From positions 1 through 22,686 of the forward strand of contig JAEZES010000030.1 of the NCBI GenBank assembly GCA_023432995.1: a DNA stretch of 22,686 nucleotides. Reading direction: 5' to 3'. Positions 14,732-21,713 of this stretch are shown here, piece after piece; within the stretch, counting starts at the first letter, position 1; every line of letters begins with the position of its first letter. The notes below the pieces were generated by a model that ran no database searches, was not told the origin of the DNA, and worked only from the letters and a program-made list of their open reading frames with translations. Made by a program: the position numbers and the translations under genes. Source of the stretch: Pseudomonadota bacterium (GTDB lineage: Bacteria > Pseudomonadota > Alphaproteobacteria > Sphingomonadales > Sphingomonadaceae).

Positions 14732-15195
14732 CCGACGATCTCGACCGGATCATGGCGATCATGGACGTCGCCTTCGATCCCGCCTTCGGCGAGGCGTGGA
14801 CGCGCCGCCAGGTGTCCGATGCGCTGCTCATGCCCAACACGCATTATCTGCTCGCCGACCGCAATGGCCGACCGCCCCGCGAGGGCGAGCCCGCCGCCGG
14901 ATTCGCGCTGTCGCGCGGTGCTGCCGACGAAGAGGAACTGTTGCTGATCGCGGTCGACCCCCGGCATCGCGGCCGCGGAATTGGCGGGGCGCTGCTCGAG
15001 CGTTTCGCGGCTGAGGCGCAGGCGCGGGGCGTGACTCGGCTGTTTCTCGAAATGCGCGAGGGCAATAGAGCGGAAGCGCTGTATCGCCGGCACGGATTCG
15101 CAAGTGTAGGGCGGCGTCGTCACTATTATCGCCGCGGCAGCGGAAGCCCTGTCGATGCCATTACCTTCGCCCGAGAAAACTTCCGTAACGGATAG
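14728..15195 (+). CDS. rimI: RimI-like ribosomal protein N-acetyltransferase (GNAT)
   Basis: A 155-residue GNAT acetyltransferase. The acetyl-CoA pyrophosphate loop is the R-x-x-G-x-G/A type, RHRGRGIGGALL (residues 79-90). It is followed by LFLEMREGNRAEALYRRHGFASVGRRRHYY, the usual RimI C-terminal half with the Asn/Tyr near the active site. RimI acetylates the N-terminus of ribosomal protein bS18; other N-terminal targets are possible. Direct coupling to tsaB by an ATGA overlap strengthens the RimI call over a generic GNAT. The stop TAG lies inside the left arm of an inverted repeat that precedes mucR. Confidence 0.9.
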   Translation: MTDDLDRIMAIMDVAFDPAFGEAWTRRQVSDALLMPNTHYLLADRNGRPPREGEPAAGFALSRGAADEEELLLIAVDPRHRGRGIGGALLERFAAEAQARGVTRLFLEMREGNRAEALYRRHGFASVGRRRHYYRRGSGSPVDAITFARENFRNG

Positions 15196-15228
15196 TTTTT
15201 GCATCGCGAAAGACCGATCCAAAACTAT
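15192..15228. repeat. Inverted repeat between rimI and mucR
   Basis: ATAGTTTT (15192-15199) and AAAACTAT (15221-15228) are perfect 8-nt arms separated by 21 nt. The repeat is AT-rich against a GC-rich background and the left arm contains the rimI stop codon. Centre-to-centre spacing of the arms is 29 nt, close to three helical turns, which would suit an operator for a dimeric or oligomeric regulator. It could also be a loose terminator stem for the tsaB-rimI transcript. Confidence 0.5.
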
Positions 15229-15237
15229 TTGCTGCCC

Positions 15238-15266
15238 TTGTAATGCCGGCGAAAAGGGCGCATTGT
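15238..15266 (+). promoter_or_regulatory. Weak promoter candidate for mucR
   Basis: TTGTAA (15238-15243) and CATTGT (15261-15266) are 17 nt apart and just downstream of the inverted repeat. Matches to consensus are only partial. The transcript would start near 15273 and carry a leader of about 68 nt. Confidence 0.25.
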
Positions 15267-15340
15267 CGCGCCACTCTCCCCGTCCGGCCTACTGGCCAGG
15301 ATGGACCAGAGTCGGATCGCACAAGAAAAGAGGGAAAGAG

Positions 15341-15781
15341 ATGGCTACTGTCGAACACGATTTGTCGGAAACGCTGATCACCCTGACTTCCGACATTGTT
15401 GCCGCCCACGTCAGCAACAACAGCGTCGGAGTCGAGGACGTCCCGGTGCTGATCCAGAACGTCTACGGCGCGCTCGCCGGGCTCGGCGCCCCGCCGCAGG
15501 CCGAGGTCAAGCCGGAGCCGGCGGTGTCGGTGCGCGCGTCGGTGAAGAACGATCACATCGTGTGCCTCGAAGACGGCAAGAAGATGAAGATGCTCAAGCG
15601 CCACCTGATGACCGACCACGGCCTGACCCCCGCCGAGTACCGCGCGCGCTGGGGGCTGCCGGCCGATTATCCGATGGTCGCTCCCGACTACGCCGAGAAG
15701 CGCCGGACGCTGGCCAAGGAGATCGGCCTCGGCCGCAAGCCCGGCCAACGCCGCGGCCGGCGCAAGAAGGCGGCCGAATAA
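15341..15781 (+). CDS. mucR: MucR/Ros family transcriptional regulator
   Basis: A 146-residue DNA-binding protein of the Ros/MucR family, which silences envelope, exopolysaccharide, motility and cell-cycle genes in alphaproteobacteria. The N-terminal half (LTSDIVAAHVSNNSVGVEDVPVLIQNVYGAL, about 15-46) is the oligomerisation region. The zinc-finger region is VCLEDGKKMKMLKRHLMTDHGLTPAEYRARWGLP. Its ligand positions read Cys75, Asp78, His88 and His93, so the second Cys of Ros is replaced by Asp, a variant known in the family. The C-terminus is a basic tail (RGRRKK). The start is fixed by ATG at 15341 with GAGGG six bases upstream. It has a 145-nt upstream region with an inverted repeat and a likely terminator downstream, so it is probably monocistronic. 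Confidence 0.95.
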   Translation: MATVEHDLSETLITLTSDIVAAHVSNNSVGVEDVPVLIQNVYGALAGLGAPPQAEVKPEPAVSVRASVKNDHIVCLEDGKKMKMLKRHLMTDHGLTPAEYRARWGLPADYPMVAPDYAEKRRTLAKEIGLGRKPGQRRGRRKKAAE

Positions 15782-15797
15782 GCCCTTCGCCCGGTTG

Positions 15798-15837
15798 TAA
15801 AACCGCCCTGCGGCTTCCATAGTGGCGGGGCGTTTTT
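15798..15837 (+). terminator. Rho-independent terminator after mucR
   Basis: CGCCC (15804-15808) pairs with GGGCG (15828-15832), and an upstream A run pairs into the five Ts at 15833-15837 past a one-base bulge. It begins about 17 nt after the mucR stop. The loop is long (19 nt) and may fold further. Confidence 0.5.
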
Positions 15838-15847
15838 GCGTTGAAAC

Positions 15848-15851
15848 GAGG
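15848..15851 (+). promoter_or_regulatory. Ribosome binding site placing the fur start at a CTG
   Basis: GAGG lies five bases upstream of the in-frame CTG at 15857-15859. The alternative TTG at 15884 has no such site at a suitable distance. An in-frame TGA at 15842-15844 rules out any start further upstream. Confidence 0.5.
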
Positions 15852-15856
15852 CGACC

Positions 15857-16279
15857 CTGCACCAGCCCATCGACCTTGAAGCGTTGTGCGCCGAGCGAGG
15901 ACTGCGGATTACCGAGCAGCGGCGGGTCATCGCTCGGGTTCTGTCCGAAGCCGAAGACCATCCGGACGTCGAGGCCCTGCATGCTCGCGCCTCGGCGATC
16001 GACCCGAAGATCTCGATCGCCACGGTGTACCGGACGGTGCGGCTGTTCGAGGAAGCGGGCATTCTCGACCGGCACGACTTCGGTGACGGCCGCGCCCGCT
16101 ACGAGGCTGCGCCCGAGGCGCACCACGACCACCTGATCGACGTCGAGAGCGGCAATGTGGTCGAGTTCGTCGATCCCGAGCTGGAGGCGCTGCAGAAGCA
16201 GATTGCCGAGAAGCTCGGCTATCGCCTGGTCGACCACCGGATGGAGCTTTACGGCGTCCGTATCGATCGCGAGGACTGA
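15857..16279 (+). CDS. fur: Fur family metalloregulator, probable CTG start
   Basis: A metal-dependent repressor of about 140 residues from the Fur family (alphaproteobacterial Fur/Mur type), which controls iron or manganese genes. The winged-helix domain shows GLRITEQRRVIARVL (about 15-29) and the recognition helix in ISIATVYRTVRLF. The dimerisation half has the metal motif HHDH (residues 89-92, in EAHHDHLIDVESGNVVEF). The C-terminal CxxC zinc motifs of E. coli Fur are absent, as is usual in this class. The start is uncertain. Upstream of a TTG at 15884 the frame encodes HQPIDLEAL, which looks like the normal Fur N-terminus, and the only upstream candidate is CTG at 15857. The next gene, plsC, begins one nt after the stop. 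Confidence 0.92.
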   Translation: MHQPIDLEALCAERGLRITEQRRVIARVLSEAEDHPDVEALHARASAIDPKISIATVYRTVRLFEEAGILDRHDFGDGRARYEAAPEAHHDHLIDVESGNVVEFVDPELEALQKQIAEKLGYRLVDHRMELYGVRIDRED

Positions 16280-16280
16280 G

Positions 16281-16994
16281 CTGGACACGCTTCGCGAAAG
16301 TTCGAGATGGCTGGGCGTGTCGCTTGGCTTCCTCGGACTCGTCCCTCTGCACATGGCCGCAAAGCTCGCCGGCCAGCGCGACCTGGTCCCGCCGCTCTTC
16401 CTCGGCACGATGGGGCGGATGGCCGGGCTGCGCGTGCGCACCGAGGGACAGGCGCGAAGCGGCGCGCTGCTGCTCGCCAATCACGTCAGCTGGCTCGACA
16501 TCCTGGCGCTTGCCGGCACCAGCCGGGCGACGTTCGTCGCGCACAGCGGCCTCACGCTCCACGGCGGGCTCCGCTGGCTGTGCGAACAGAACGCCACCGT
16601 GTTCGTCGCGCGTGAGCGGCGCGGCTCGGTCGCGGCGCAAGTCGACCAGGTGCGCGCCGCGCTCGGCCCGCGGCCGCTGACCATCTTTCCCGAAGGCACG
16701 ACCAACGACGGCCGATCGTTGCTGCCGTTCAAGAGCTCGCTGCTGTCGGCGGTCGAGCCGCTCGCGCATGCCGTGCCGGTCCAGCCCGTCGCGCTCGACT
16801 ATCATGAGGCCGCCGAGATCGCGTGGCATGGGGAAGAGCCCGGGCTGGCCAACGTGCGCCGAATTCTTGCCCGCAGCCGGCCGGTCGAGCTGACGATCCG
16901 CTTCCTCGAACCGCTCGCGGGCGACGCGCTGGCCAACCGCAAGGCGATGACGGCCGCCGCGCAGGAGGCAATCGCCCGGGCCTTGCGGCTTTAA
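16281..16994 (+). CDS. plsC: PlsC-type 1-acyl-glycerol-3-phosphate acyltransferase
   Basis: A membrane-bound acyltransferase of about 237 residues that acylates lysophosphatidate to phosphatidate in phospholipid synthesis. Block I is NHVSWLD (residues 67-73, the catalytic Hx4D). Block III is IFPEGTTNDG (135-144), and PVQPVALDY is block IV. One hydrophobic segment near the N-terminus (WLGVSLGFLGLVPLHMAAKLAG) would anchor it in the inner membrane. The start is uncertain. CTG at 16281 has GAGG six bases upstream and keeps the whole hydrophobic segment; GTG at 16317 is the first conventional choice and would cut into it. It lies one nt after the fur stop and 33 nt before miaB. Related family members can acylate other lipids (for example ornithine lipids), so the substrate is a family-level call. 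Confidence 0.88.
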   Translation: MDTLRESSRWLGVSLGFLGLVPLHMAAKLAGQRDLVPPLFLGTMGRMAGLRVRTEGQARSGALLLANHVSWLDILALAGTSRATFVAHSGLTLHGGLRWLCEQNATVFVARERRGSVAAQVDQVRAALGPRPLTIFPEGTTNDGRSLLPFKSSLLSAVEPLAHAVPVQPVALDYHEAAEIAWHGEEPGLANVRRILARSRPVELTIRFLEPLAGDALANRKAMTAAAQEAIARALRL

Positions 16995-17027
16995 CTCGCC
17001 GGGCAAATGCCCTAAGGCGCCGGCCCC

Positions 17028-18350
17028 ATGCGACCGTCCCGCGCCCCCGAGACCTTCCGGGTCAAGAGCTTCGGCTGCCAGATGAACGTCTACGACGGCG
17101 AGCGCATGGCCGAGCTGCTGGCCGACAAGGGCCTGCGCGCGGCGTCCGAGGGCGAAGAGGCCGACCTCGTCGTGCTCAACACCTGCCACATCCGCGAGAA
17201 GGCGGCCGAGAAGGTCTATTCGGACATCGGCCGGCTGGTGAAGAGCGGCAAGGACCGCCCGCCGATGATCGCCGTCGCCGGCTGTGTCGCCCAGGCCGAA
17301 GGCGAGGAGATCATGGCCCGTGCGCCGGGTGTCGGCCTGGTGGTCGGCCCGCAGGCTTACCATCGCCTGCCCGAGATGATCGAGCGGGCGGCCCGGGGCG
17401 AACGCGCGAGCGACACCGAGATGCCGGCCGACGCCAAGTTCGCCGCGCTGCCTGCGCGGCGCCGCTCGGGACCGAGCGCCTTCCTGACGATCCAGGAAGG
17501 GTGCGACAAGTTCTGCACCTACTGCGTGGTGCCGTACACTCGCGGGGCGGAGATATCGCGTCCATTCAAGGATTTGCTGCGCGAAGCGGAGATGCTCGTC
17601 GAAGCCGGCGCGCGCGAGATCACGCTGCTCGGACAGAACGTCAACGCCTGGAGCGAGGGCGACCTCGGTTTCGACAGTCTGATCAAGGCGATCGCCAAGC
17701 TCCCGGAATTGCAGCGCATTCGCTACACTACGAGCCATCCCAACGATGTCACCGAGGGCCTTATCCGTGCCCATGCAGAGGAGCCCAAGCTCATGCCCTA
17801 CCTGCACCTGCCGGTGCAGAGCGGCAACGACCGGGTGCTCAAGGCGATGAACCGGAGCCATAGCGTGGACGGTTACCTGCGGCTGCTCGACCGCTTCCGC
17901 GAGGCCCGCCCCGACATCGCGCTGAGCGGCGACTTCATTGTCGGCTTCCCGGGCGAGACCGACGCCGAGTTCGCCGACACGCTACGCCTGGTGGACGCGG
18001 TCGGCTACGCGCAGGCATTCAGCTTCAAATACTCGCCCCGCCCCGGCACGCCCGCGGCGACGATGGACGGCCAAGTCCCCCGCGAGGTGATGGACGAGCG
18101 CCTCCAGCGCCTCCAGGCGGCGCTCAACCGCGACCAGCTCGCATTCAACCAGGCCAGCGTCGGCAAGCGCTGCGAGGTCCTCGTCGAACGCCGCGGCAAG
18201 AAGCCGGGCCAGTGGCTCGGCAAGTCGCCGTGGCTGCAGTCGGTGTTCTTCGAAGGCGAGGCAGCGATCGGCCAGCTGGTCAGCGTCGAGCTGGCCGAGG
18301 CCGGCCCGAACTCGCTGCATGCCCGGATTCGCGAGGCGGTGGCGGCCTGA
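17028..18350 (+). CDS. miaB: MiaB, tRNA-2-methylthio-N6-isopentenyladenosine-37 methylthiotransferase
   Basis: A radical-SAM enzyme that inserts a methylthio group at C2 of i6A37 in tRNA, using two [4Fe-4S] clusters. It is full length at 440 residues. The N-terminal UPF0004 domain has the three auxiliary-cluster cysteines: Cys17 (FGCQMN), Cys53 (NTCHIR) and Cys86 (AGCVAQ). The radical-SAM CxxxCxxC is Cys159, Cys163 and Cys166 (EGCDKFCTYC). TTSHPND, HLPVQSGNDRVLKAMNRSHS and DFIVGFPGETDAEF are MiaB blocks, and a C-terminal TRAM domain ends the protein. The ATG at 17028 fits the family start; a GC-rich leader with TAAGG about ten bases upstream gives a loose ribosome binding site. It follows plsC by 33 nt. 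Its stop lies nine nt from the stop of the convergent SDR gene. Confidence 0.96.
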   Translation: MRPSRAPETFRVKSFGCQMNVYDGERMAELLADKGLRAASEGEEADLVVLNTCHIREKAAEKVYSDIGRLVKSGKDRPPMIAVAGCVAQAEGEEIMARAPGVGLVVGPQAYHRLPEMIERAARGERASDTEMPADAKFAALPARRRSGPSAFLTIQEGCDKFCTYCVVPYTRGAEISRPFKDLLREAEMLVEAGAREITLLGQNVNAWSEGDLGFDSLIKAIAKLPELQRIRYTTSHPNDVTEGLIRAHAEEPKLMPYLHLPVQSGNDRVLKAMNRSHSVDGYLRLLDRFREARPDIALSGDFIVGFPGETDAEFADTLRLVDAVGYAQAFSFKYSPRPGTPAATMDGQVPREVMDERLQRLQAALNRDQLAFNQASVGKRCEVLVERRGKKPGQWLGKSPWLQSVFFEGEAAIGQLVSVELAEAGPNSLHARIREAVAA

Positions 18351-18359
18351 CCTCGTCGG

Positions 18360-19103
18360 CTACTGGGCCAGGTAGCCCCCGTCGATCGCGTGATAGCTGC
18401 CCGTGATGAAGCTTGCCGCGTCGCTGAGCAGGAAATTTGTCAGCGCCGCAACCTCTTCGGCGGTACCCAGGCGGCCGACCGGATGGAGGCCGACCAGCGC
18501 CTTCCGCGCCTCGTCATCCATCGCGTCCTCGATGAGCGGAGTGGCAATGAACGCGGGCCCGACCGCGTTAACGCGAATGCCCCGGGTCGCGTAGTCGAGC
18601 GCCGCAGCCCTGGTCAAACCGACGATCGCATGCTTGGCGGCGACGTAGCCGGCAGAACCGCGCCAGCCGACTGCGCCGAGGATCGAGGCCATGTTGACAA
18701 TGGCACCGCCGCCGGCGCGGAGCATCGCGGGAATCTGGTAGCGCAGGCCGTAGAATACGCCATGCAGGTTGACGTCGATGACACGCCGCCAGTCATCGAG
18801 CGCTGTCTCACCGACCGGTGCGCTGGCGCCGCCGATCCCAGCGTTGTTGACCGCGAGGTCGAGGCGGCCGCACTCGTCGACCGCGAAGTCGACCATCGCC
18901 GCGACCTGTTCGGGATCCGCAGTGTCGACCCGGCACGCCACGACGCCCGGCCCTGCCTCTGCCGCAAGCGCCGCGGCTCCCTCGAGGTCGTAGTCCGCGA
19001 CCACGACGCGCGCGCCTCGGCGCGCGAGATCGCGAACGATCGCGGCCCCGATGCCGGATGCGCCACCCGTGACGATGGCAACCTTGCCCGAAAAATCCTT
19101 CAT
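18360..19103 (-). CDS. Short-chain dehydrogenase/reductase (SDR), NAD-type
   Basis: A 247-residue classical SDR oxidoreductase. The cofactor motif is TGGASGIG (residues 12-19). An acidic residue at the end of the second strand (Asp37 in VVVADYD) favours NAD(H) over NADP(H). NNAG follows at 86-89, with the catalytic Ser140 (NMASILG), Tyr153 and Lys157 (YVAAK). The C-terminal PVGRLGTAEEVAALTNFLLSDAASFITGSYHAIDGG block is typical of FabG/3-hydroxysteroid-dehydrogenase-like members. The ATG at 19103-19101 is right for the fold; the frame stays open far upstream, but that stretch is antisense to phoH. It is the only minus-strand gene in the right-hand block, between miaB and phoH. Substrate unknown. 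Confidence 0.92.
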   Translation of the reverse strand: MKDFSGKVAIVTGGASGIGAAIVRDLARRGARVVVADYDLEGAAALAAEAGPGVVACRVDTADPEQVAAMVDFAVDECGRLDLAVNNAGIGGASAPVGETALDDWRRVIDVNLHGVFYGLRYQIPAMLRAGGGAIVNMASILGAVGWRGSAGYVAAKHAIVGLTRAAALDYATRGIRVNAVGPAFIATPLIEDAMDDEARKALVGLHPVGRLGTAEEVAALTNFLLSDAASFITGSYHAIDGGYLAQ

Positions 19104-19185
19104 CCATGACCAATGCCACAGCGCCGGTTTGGTTCTCCGAAGAGATCGACGGCGCCTTTTCCACCGCGACATGCGCAGGCTCCGC

Positions 19186-19213
19186 TTGCTCCGGCCCCGT
19201 GGGGCACTATTTT
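19186..19213 (+). promoter_or_regulatory. Candidate phoH promoter
   Basis: TTGCTC (19186-19191) and TATTTT (19208-19213) are 16 nt apart, upstream of a strong ribosome binding site. The spacer holds a GCCCC-GT-GGGGC palindrome (19194-19205). The transcript would begin about 17 nt before the start codon. Confidence 0.4.
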
Positions 19214-19226
19214 GAGGATGGAACCG

Positions 19227-19233
19227 AAAGGAG
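19227..19233 (+). promoter_or_regulatory. Ribosome binding site of phoH
   Basis: AAAGGAG lies three bases before the phoH ATG at 19237, one of the strongest matches in the window. Confidence 0.6.
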
Positions 19234-19236
19234 CGC

Positions 19237-20271
19237 ATGGCTCGCAAAACATCCCGCGCCGAGGGTCTCTCGGCGCTAGCCCACCCGGAAGACCGGCGCG
19301 ACGGGACCCGCCGCGCGCGAGCGGAGGTCCGGTTCGACGAGCAGGCCACGCTCGGCGCGCTGTTCGGCGAGTTCGATGCCAATCTCGTGCAGATCGAGAA
19401 CCGCCTGGGCGTGCTGATCGCCGCGCGCGGCAACAAGATCTCGATCGAGGGCCAGGAAGACGACGTCGCCCGCGCGCGCGGCGTGCTGGTGGCGATGCAC
19501 GAGAAGCTGCTCACCGGGCACGAGCTCGATTCGGGCACGATCGAGGCGCTGATCGCAATGTCGAACGAACCGACTCTCGACGGGATCATCACGGGCGACG
19601 CCAAAGGCCCGCCGATCATGATCCGCACCCGGCGCAAGACGATCGTGCCGCGCACCGCGATGCAGGCCGAGTACATGCGCCAGCTGGCCAGCCGCGAGAT
19701 GATCTTCGCGCTCGGGCCGGCGGGCACGGGCAAGACCTACCTCGCCGTCGCCCAGGCGGTCAGCCAGCTGATCACCGGCAGCGTGCAGCGGCTGATCCTG
19801 TCGCGCCCGGCGGTCGAAGCCGGCGAGCGGCTCGGCTTCCTTCCGGGCGACATGAAGGAGAAAGTCGATCCCTATCTGCGCCCGCTTTACGACGCGCTGT
19901 ACGATTGCATGCCGCCCGAGCAGGTCGAGCGGCGGATCGCCTCGGGCGAGATCGAGATCGCCCCGATCGCCTTCATGCGCGGCCGTACGCTGGCCGACGC
20001 GTTCGTGATCCTCGACGAGGCGCAGAACACCACGCGCGAGCAGATGAAGATGTTCCTCACCCGCTTCGGCCAGGGCAGCCGGATGGTGATCTGCGGCGAC
20101 CCGCGCCAGGTCGACATCCCCGGCGGCGATGCACAGAGCGGACTGGCGGACGCGGTCGGGCGCCTGAGCGGAGTCGAAGGCATCGCCGTGGTCCGCTTCA
20201 CGGCCGCCGACGTCGTGCGGCACCCGATCGTCGGCCGGATCGTCGAGGCCTACGAAGGATCGCCGGGTTGA
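19237..20271 (+). CDS. phoH: PhoH family P-loop ATPase (YbeZ/PhoH-like)
   Basis: A 344-residue cytoplasmic ATPase related to the nucleotide-binding half of superfamily 1 helicases. An N-terminal KH-like region (about 30-95, FGEFDANLVQIENRLGVLIAARGNKISIEG) could bind RNA. The PhoH domain has Walker A GPAGTGKT (160-167) and Walker B FVILDEAQN (256-264), followed by TTREQMKMFLTRFGQGSRMVICGDPRQVD. In proteobacteria the gene is usually linked to ybeY and corC, as here, and the YbeZ protein is thought to work with the YbeY RNase in ribosomal RNA processing. A good ribosome binding site and a candidate promoter precede it, so it may start the phoH-ybeY-corC transcript. The nucleotidyltransferase gene follows 34 nt later. 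Confidence 0.95.
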   Translation: MARKTSRAEGLSALAHPEDRRDGTRRARAEVRFDEQATLGALFGEFDANLVQIENRLGVLIAARGNKISIEGQEDDVARARGVLVAMHEKLLTGHELDSGTIEALIAMSNEPTLDGIITGDAKGPPIMIRTRRKTIVPRTAMQAEYMRQLASREMIFALGPAGTGKTYLAVAQAVSQLITGSVQRLILSRPAVEAGERLGFLPGDMKEKVDPYLRPLYDALYDCMPPEQVERRIASGEIEIAPIAFMRGRTLADAFVILDEAQNTTREQMKMFLTRFGQGSRMVICGDPRQVDIPGGDAQSGLADAVGRLSGVEGIAVVRFTAADVVRHPIVGRIVEAYEGSPG

Positions 20272-20305
20272 GCCCAGCCGCCGAGCGCTCGAGACAACGA
20301 TACCC

Positions 20306-21214
20306 GTGAACGATCAACATCATCCTCTCGTCGCCGGCGCTGCCCGGCCGGCTGCGCTAGCCGACGATCGCCCGCGCGCGCCGCGAGGGATGCCGGGCGG
20401 GCCGGCCCCGACCGTTGTGATCCTCGCCGGCCAGCGCCTCGGCCAGGTCGATCCGCTCGCGGCGCGGCACGGGGTAGAGCACAAGTGCCTGGTGCCGCTG
20501 CTCGGCCGACCCCTGATCGGCTATGTGCTCGACGCGGTCGACGCGGCCTTTCCCGGCGCGCAGATCGTGGTCTCGATCAACGATCCCCGCGCGCTCGACG
20601 GCGAAGCGGAGGCCCAGCGCTTCTTCGAGGACGGGCGGATCCGCACCGTGACCGCGGCCAAGAGCCTGCTCGACAGCGTCTGCGCGGCTGCGGACTTAGC
20701 GGACTTCCCGCTGCTCATCACGACCGGCGACAACGTGCTCGCCACGCCCGAGGCCCTGCGGGACTTCCACGATTTCGCGCAAGCGCAAGCCGCCGACGCC
20801 GCGGCGCTGTTCGCCCGCAAGGAAGCGATCCTCGCCGCCCACCCGGAAGGTCAACCGCGGTTCTGGAAATTTCGCGACGGCGAGTTCTCCGGCTGCAACA
20901 CCTTCTGGCTCAAGGACCGCGAGGCGCTGGCGGTGGCCGAGATCTTCCGCGGCGGCGGTCAGTTCCTGAAGTTCCCCAAGCGCTTCATCGGCGCCTTCGG
21001 CCTTGGCAACCTGATCGGGTTCCGGCTGAACCTGTTCACGGTCGAGCGGATGCTGGCGCGGGTTTCGAAGCGGTTCGGCAAGCGCATCGCGGTCCGGATC
21101 ACCGACGACGGGCGGCTGGCGATCGACGTCGACAACGACTTCAGTCACCAGGTCGCCGAGCGCCTGCTGCGCGCGGCCGGGGTGCCCGAACGGAGTGCCG
21201 GTGGTGGAACTTGA
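20306..21214 (+). CDS. Divergent nucleotidyltransferase (MobA-like NTP transferase fold)
   Basis: A 302-residue protein with the GT-A-type fold of sugar or cofactor nucleotidyltransferases. The N-terminal signature reads VVILAGQRLGQVDPLA with HKCLVPLLGRPLIGYVLDAV after it, a loosened form of the usual LAGGxGTRxxxxxPK. ITTGDNVLATPEAL supplies the expected metal-binding Asp region. The C-terminal part (GAFGLGNLIGFRLNLFTVERMLARVSKRFGKRI, then DVDNDFSHQVAERLL) looks conserved but I cannot assign a substrate. The GTG at 20306 is the longest reasonable start. The first 28 residues are not family-like, and ATG at 20390 (MPGGPAPTVVILAG) is a good alternative. Its 3' end overlaps ybeY by about 14 nt, so the genes are coupled. 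A gene here between phoH and ybeY is not part of the classical cluster. Confidence 0.85.
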   Translation: MNDQHHPLVAGAARPAALADDRPRAPRGMPGGPAPTVVILAGQRLGQVDPLAARHGVEHKCLVPLLGRPLIGYVLDAVDAAFPGAQIVVSINDPRALDGEAEAQRFFEDGRIRTVTAAKSLLDSVCAAADLADFPLLITTGDNVLATPEALRDFHDFAQAQAADAAALFARKEAILAAHPEGQPRFWKFRDGEFSGCNTFWLKDREALAVAEIFRGGGQFLKFPKRFIGAFGLGNLIGFRLNLFTVERMLARVSKRFGKRIAVRITDDGRLAIDVDNDFSHQVAERLLRAAGVPERSAGGGT

Positions 21215-21695
21215 GATCGACATCGAGCCCCCGTGGCCCGCGAACGGCTGGGAGGCCCTCGCCAGCCGGGCGGCGGCTGCCACGGCCGAAGTCGCGCCGG
21301 AGCTCGGCAATCCGCGGCTGTCAGCCAGCCTGCTGTTGACTTCGGATGCCGAGATCCACGCGCTCAATCGCGAGTGGCGGCAGCGTGACAAGGCGACCAA
21401 CGTGTTGTCGTTTCCGATGCTCGAGCGCCTCGACCTGCTCGCCCTGGCGCCAGCGGGACCGCCGGTGCTGCTCGGCGACGTCGCGCTTGCGCACGAAACC
21501 TGCGCGCGCGAGGCGGCCGAGAAGGCGGTGCCGCTCGAGCATCACGCGGCACACCTGATCGTTCACGGCCTGCTTCACCTGGCCGGCCACGACCACGAGA
21601 TTTCGGCCGCTGACGCCGAGGCCATGGAGGCGCTGGAAACGAAGGCGCTTGCGATTTGCGGCATTGCGGACCCATATGGGGACCGCTCCAGGTAA
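21201..21695 (+). CDS. ybeY: YbeY, rRNA maturation endoribonuclease
   Basis: A single-strand-specific endoribonuclease needed for 16S rRNA 3'-end maturation and ribosome quality control. It has about 164 residues. The zinc site is the family H-x3-H-x5-H motif in HLIVHGLLHLAGHDHE. LNREWRQRDKATNVLSFPM and LLGDVALAHET are the other hallmark blocks. Three near-adjacent GTG codons (21195, 21201 and 21204) could start it. I chose 21201 because GGAG at 21192-21195 lies five bases upstream; 21204 is nearly as good. The start lies inside the end of the nucleotidyltransferase gene. It is 18 nt ahead of corC, in the conserved phoH-ybeY-corC order. Confidence 0.95.
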   Translation: MVELEIDIEPPWPANGWEALASRAAAATAEVAPELGNPRLSASLLLTSDAEIHALNREWRQRDKATNVLSFPMLERLDLLALAPAGPPVLLGDVALAHETCAREAAEKAVPLEHHAAHLIVHGLLHLAGHDHEISAADAEAMEALETKALAICGIADPYGDRSR

Positions 21696-21713
21696 GGGGA
21701 AAAGAGCAGGGCG

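Noticed and set aside
15927..17861. A 644-residue minus-strand open frame.
   Set aside because: It is antisense to fur, plsC and miaB, which have full catalytic motifs. No domain is visible in it.
19104..19733. An N-terminal extension of the SDR protein.
   Set aside because: It would run antisense into phoH. The Rossmann fold begins right after the ATG at 19103, so the extra residues are not needed.
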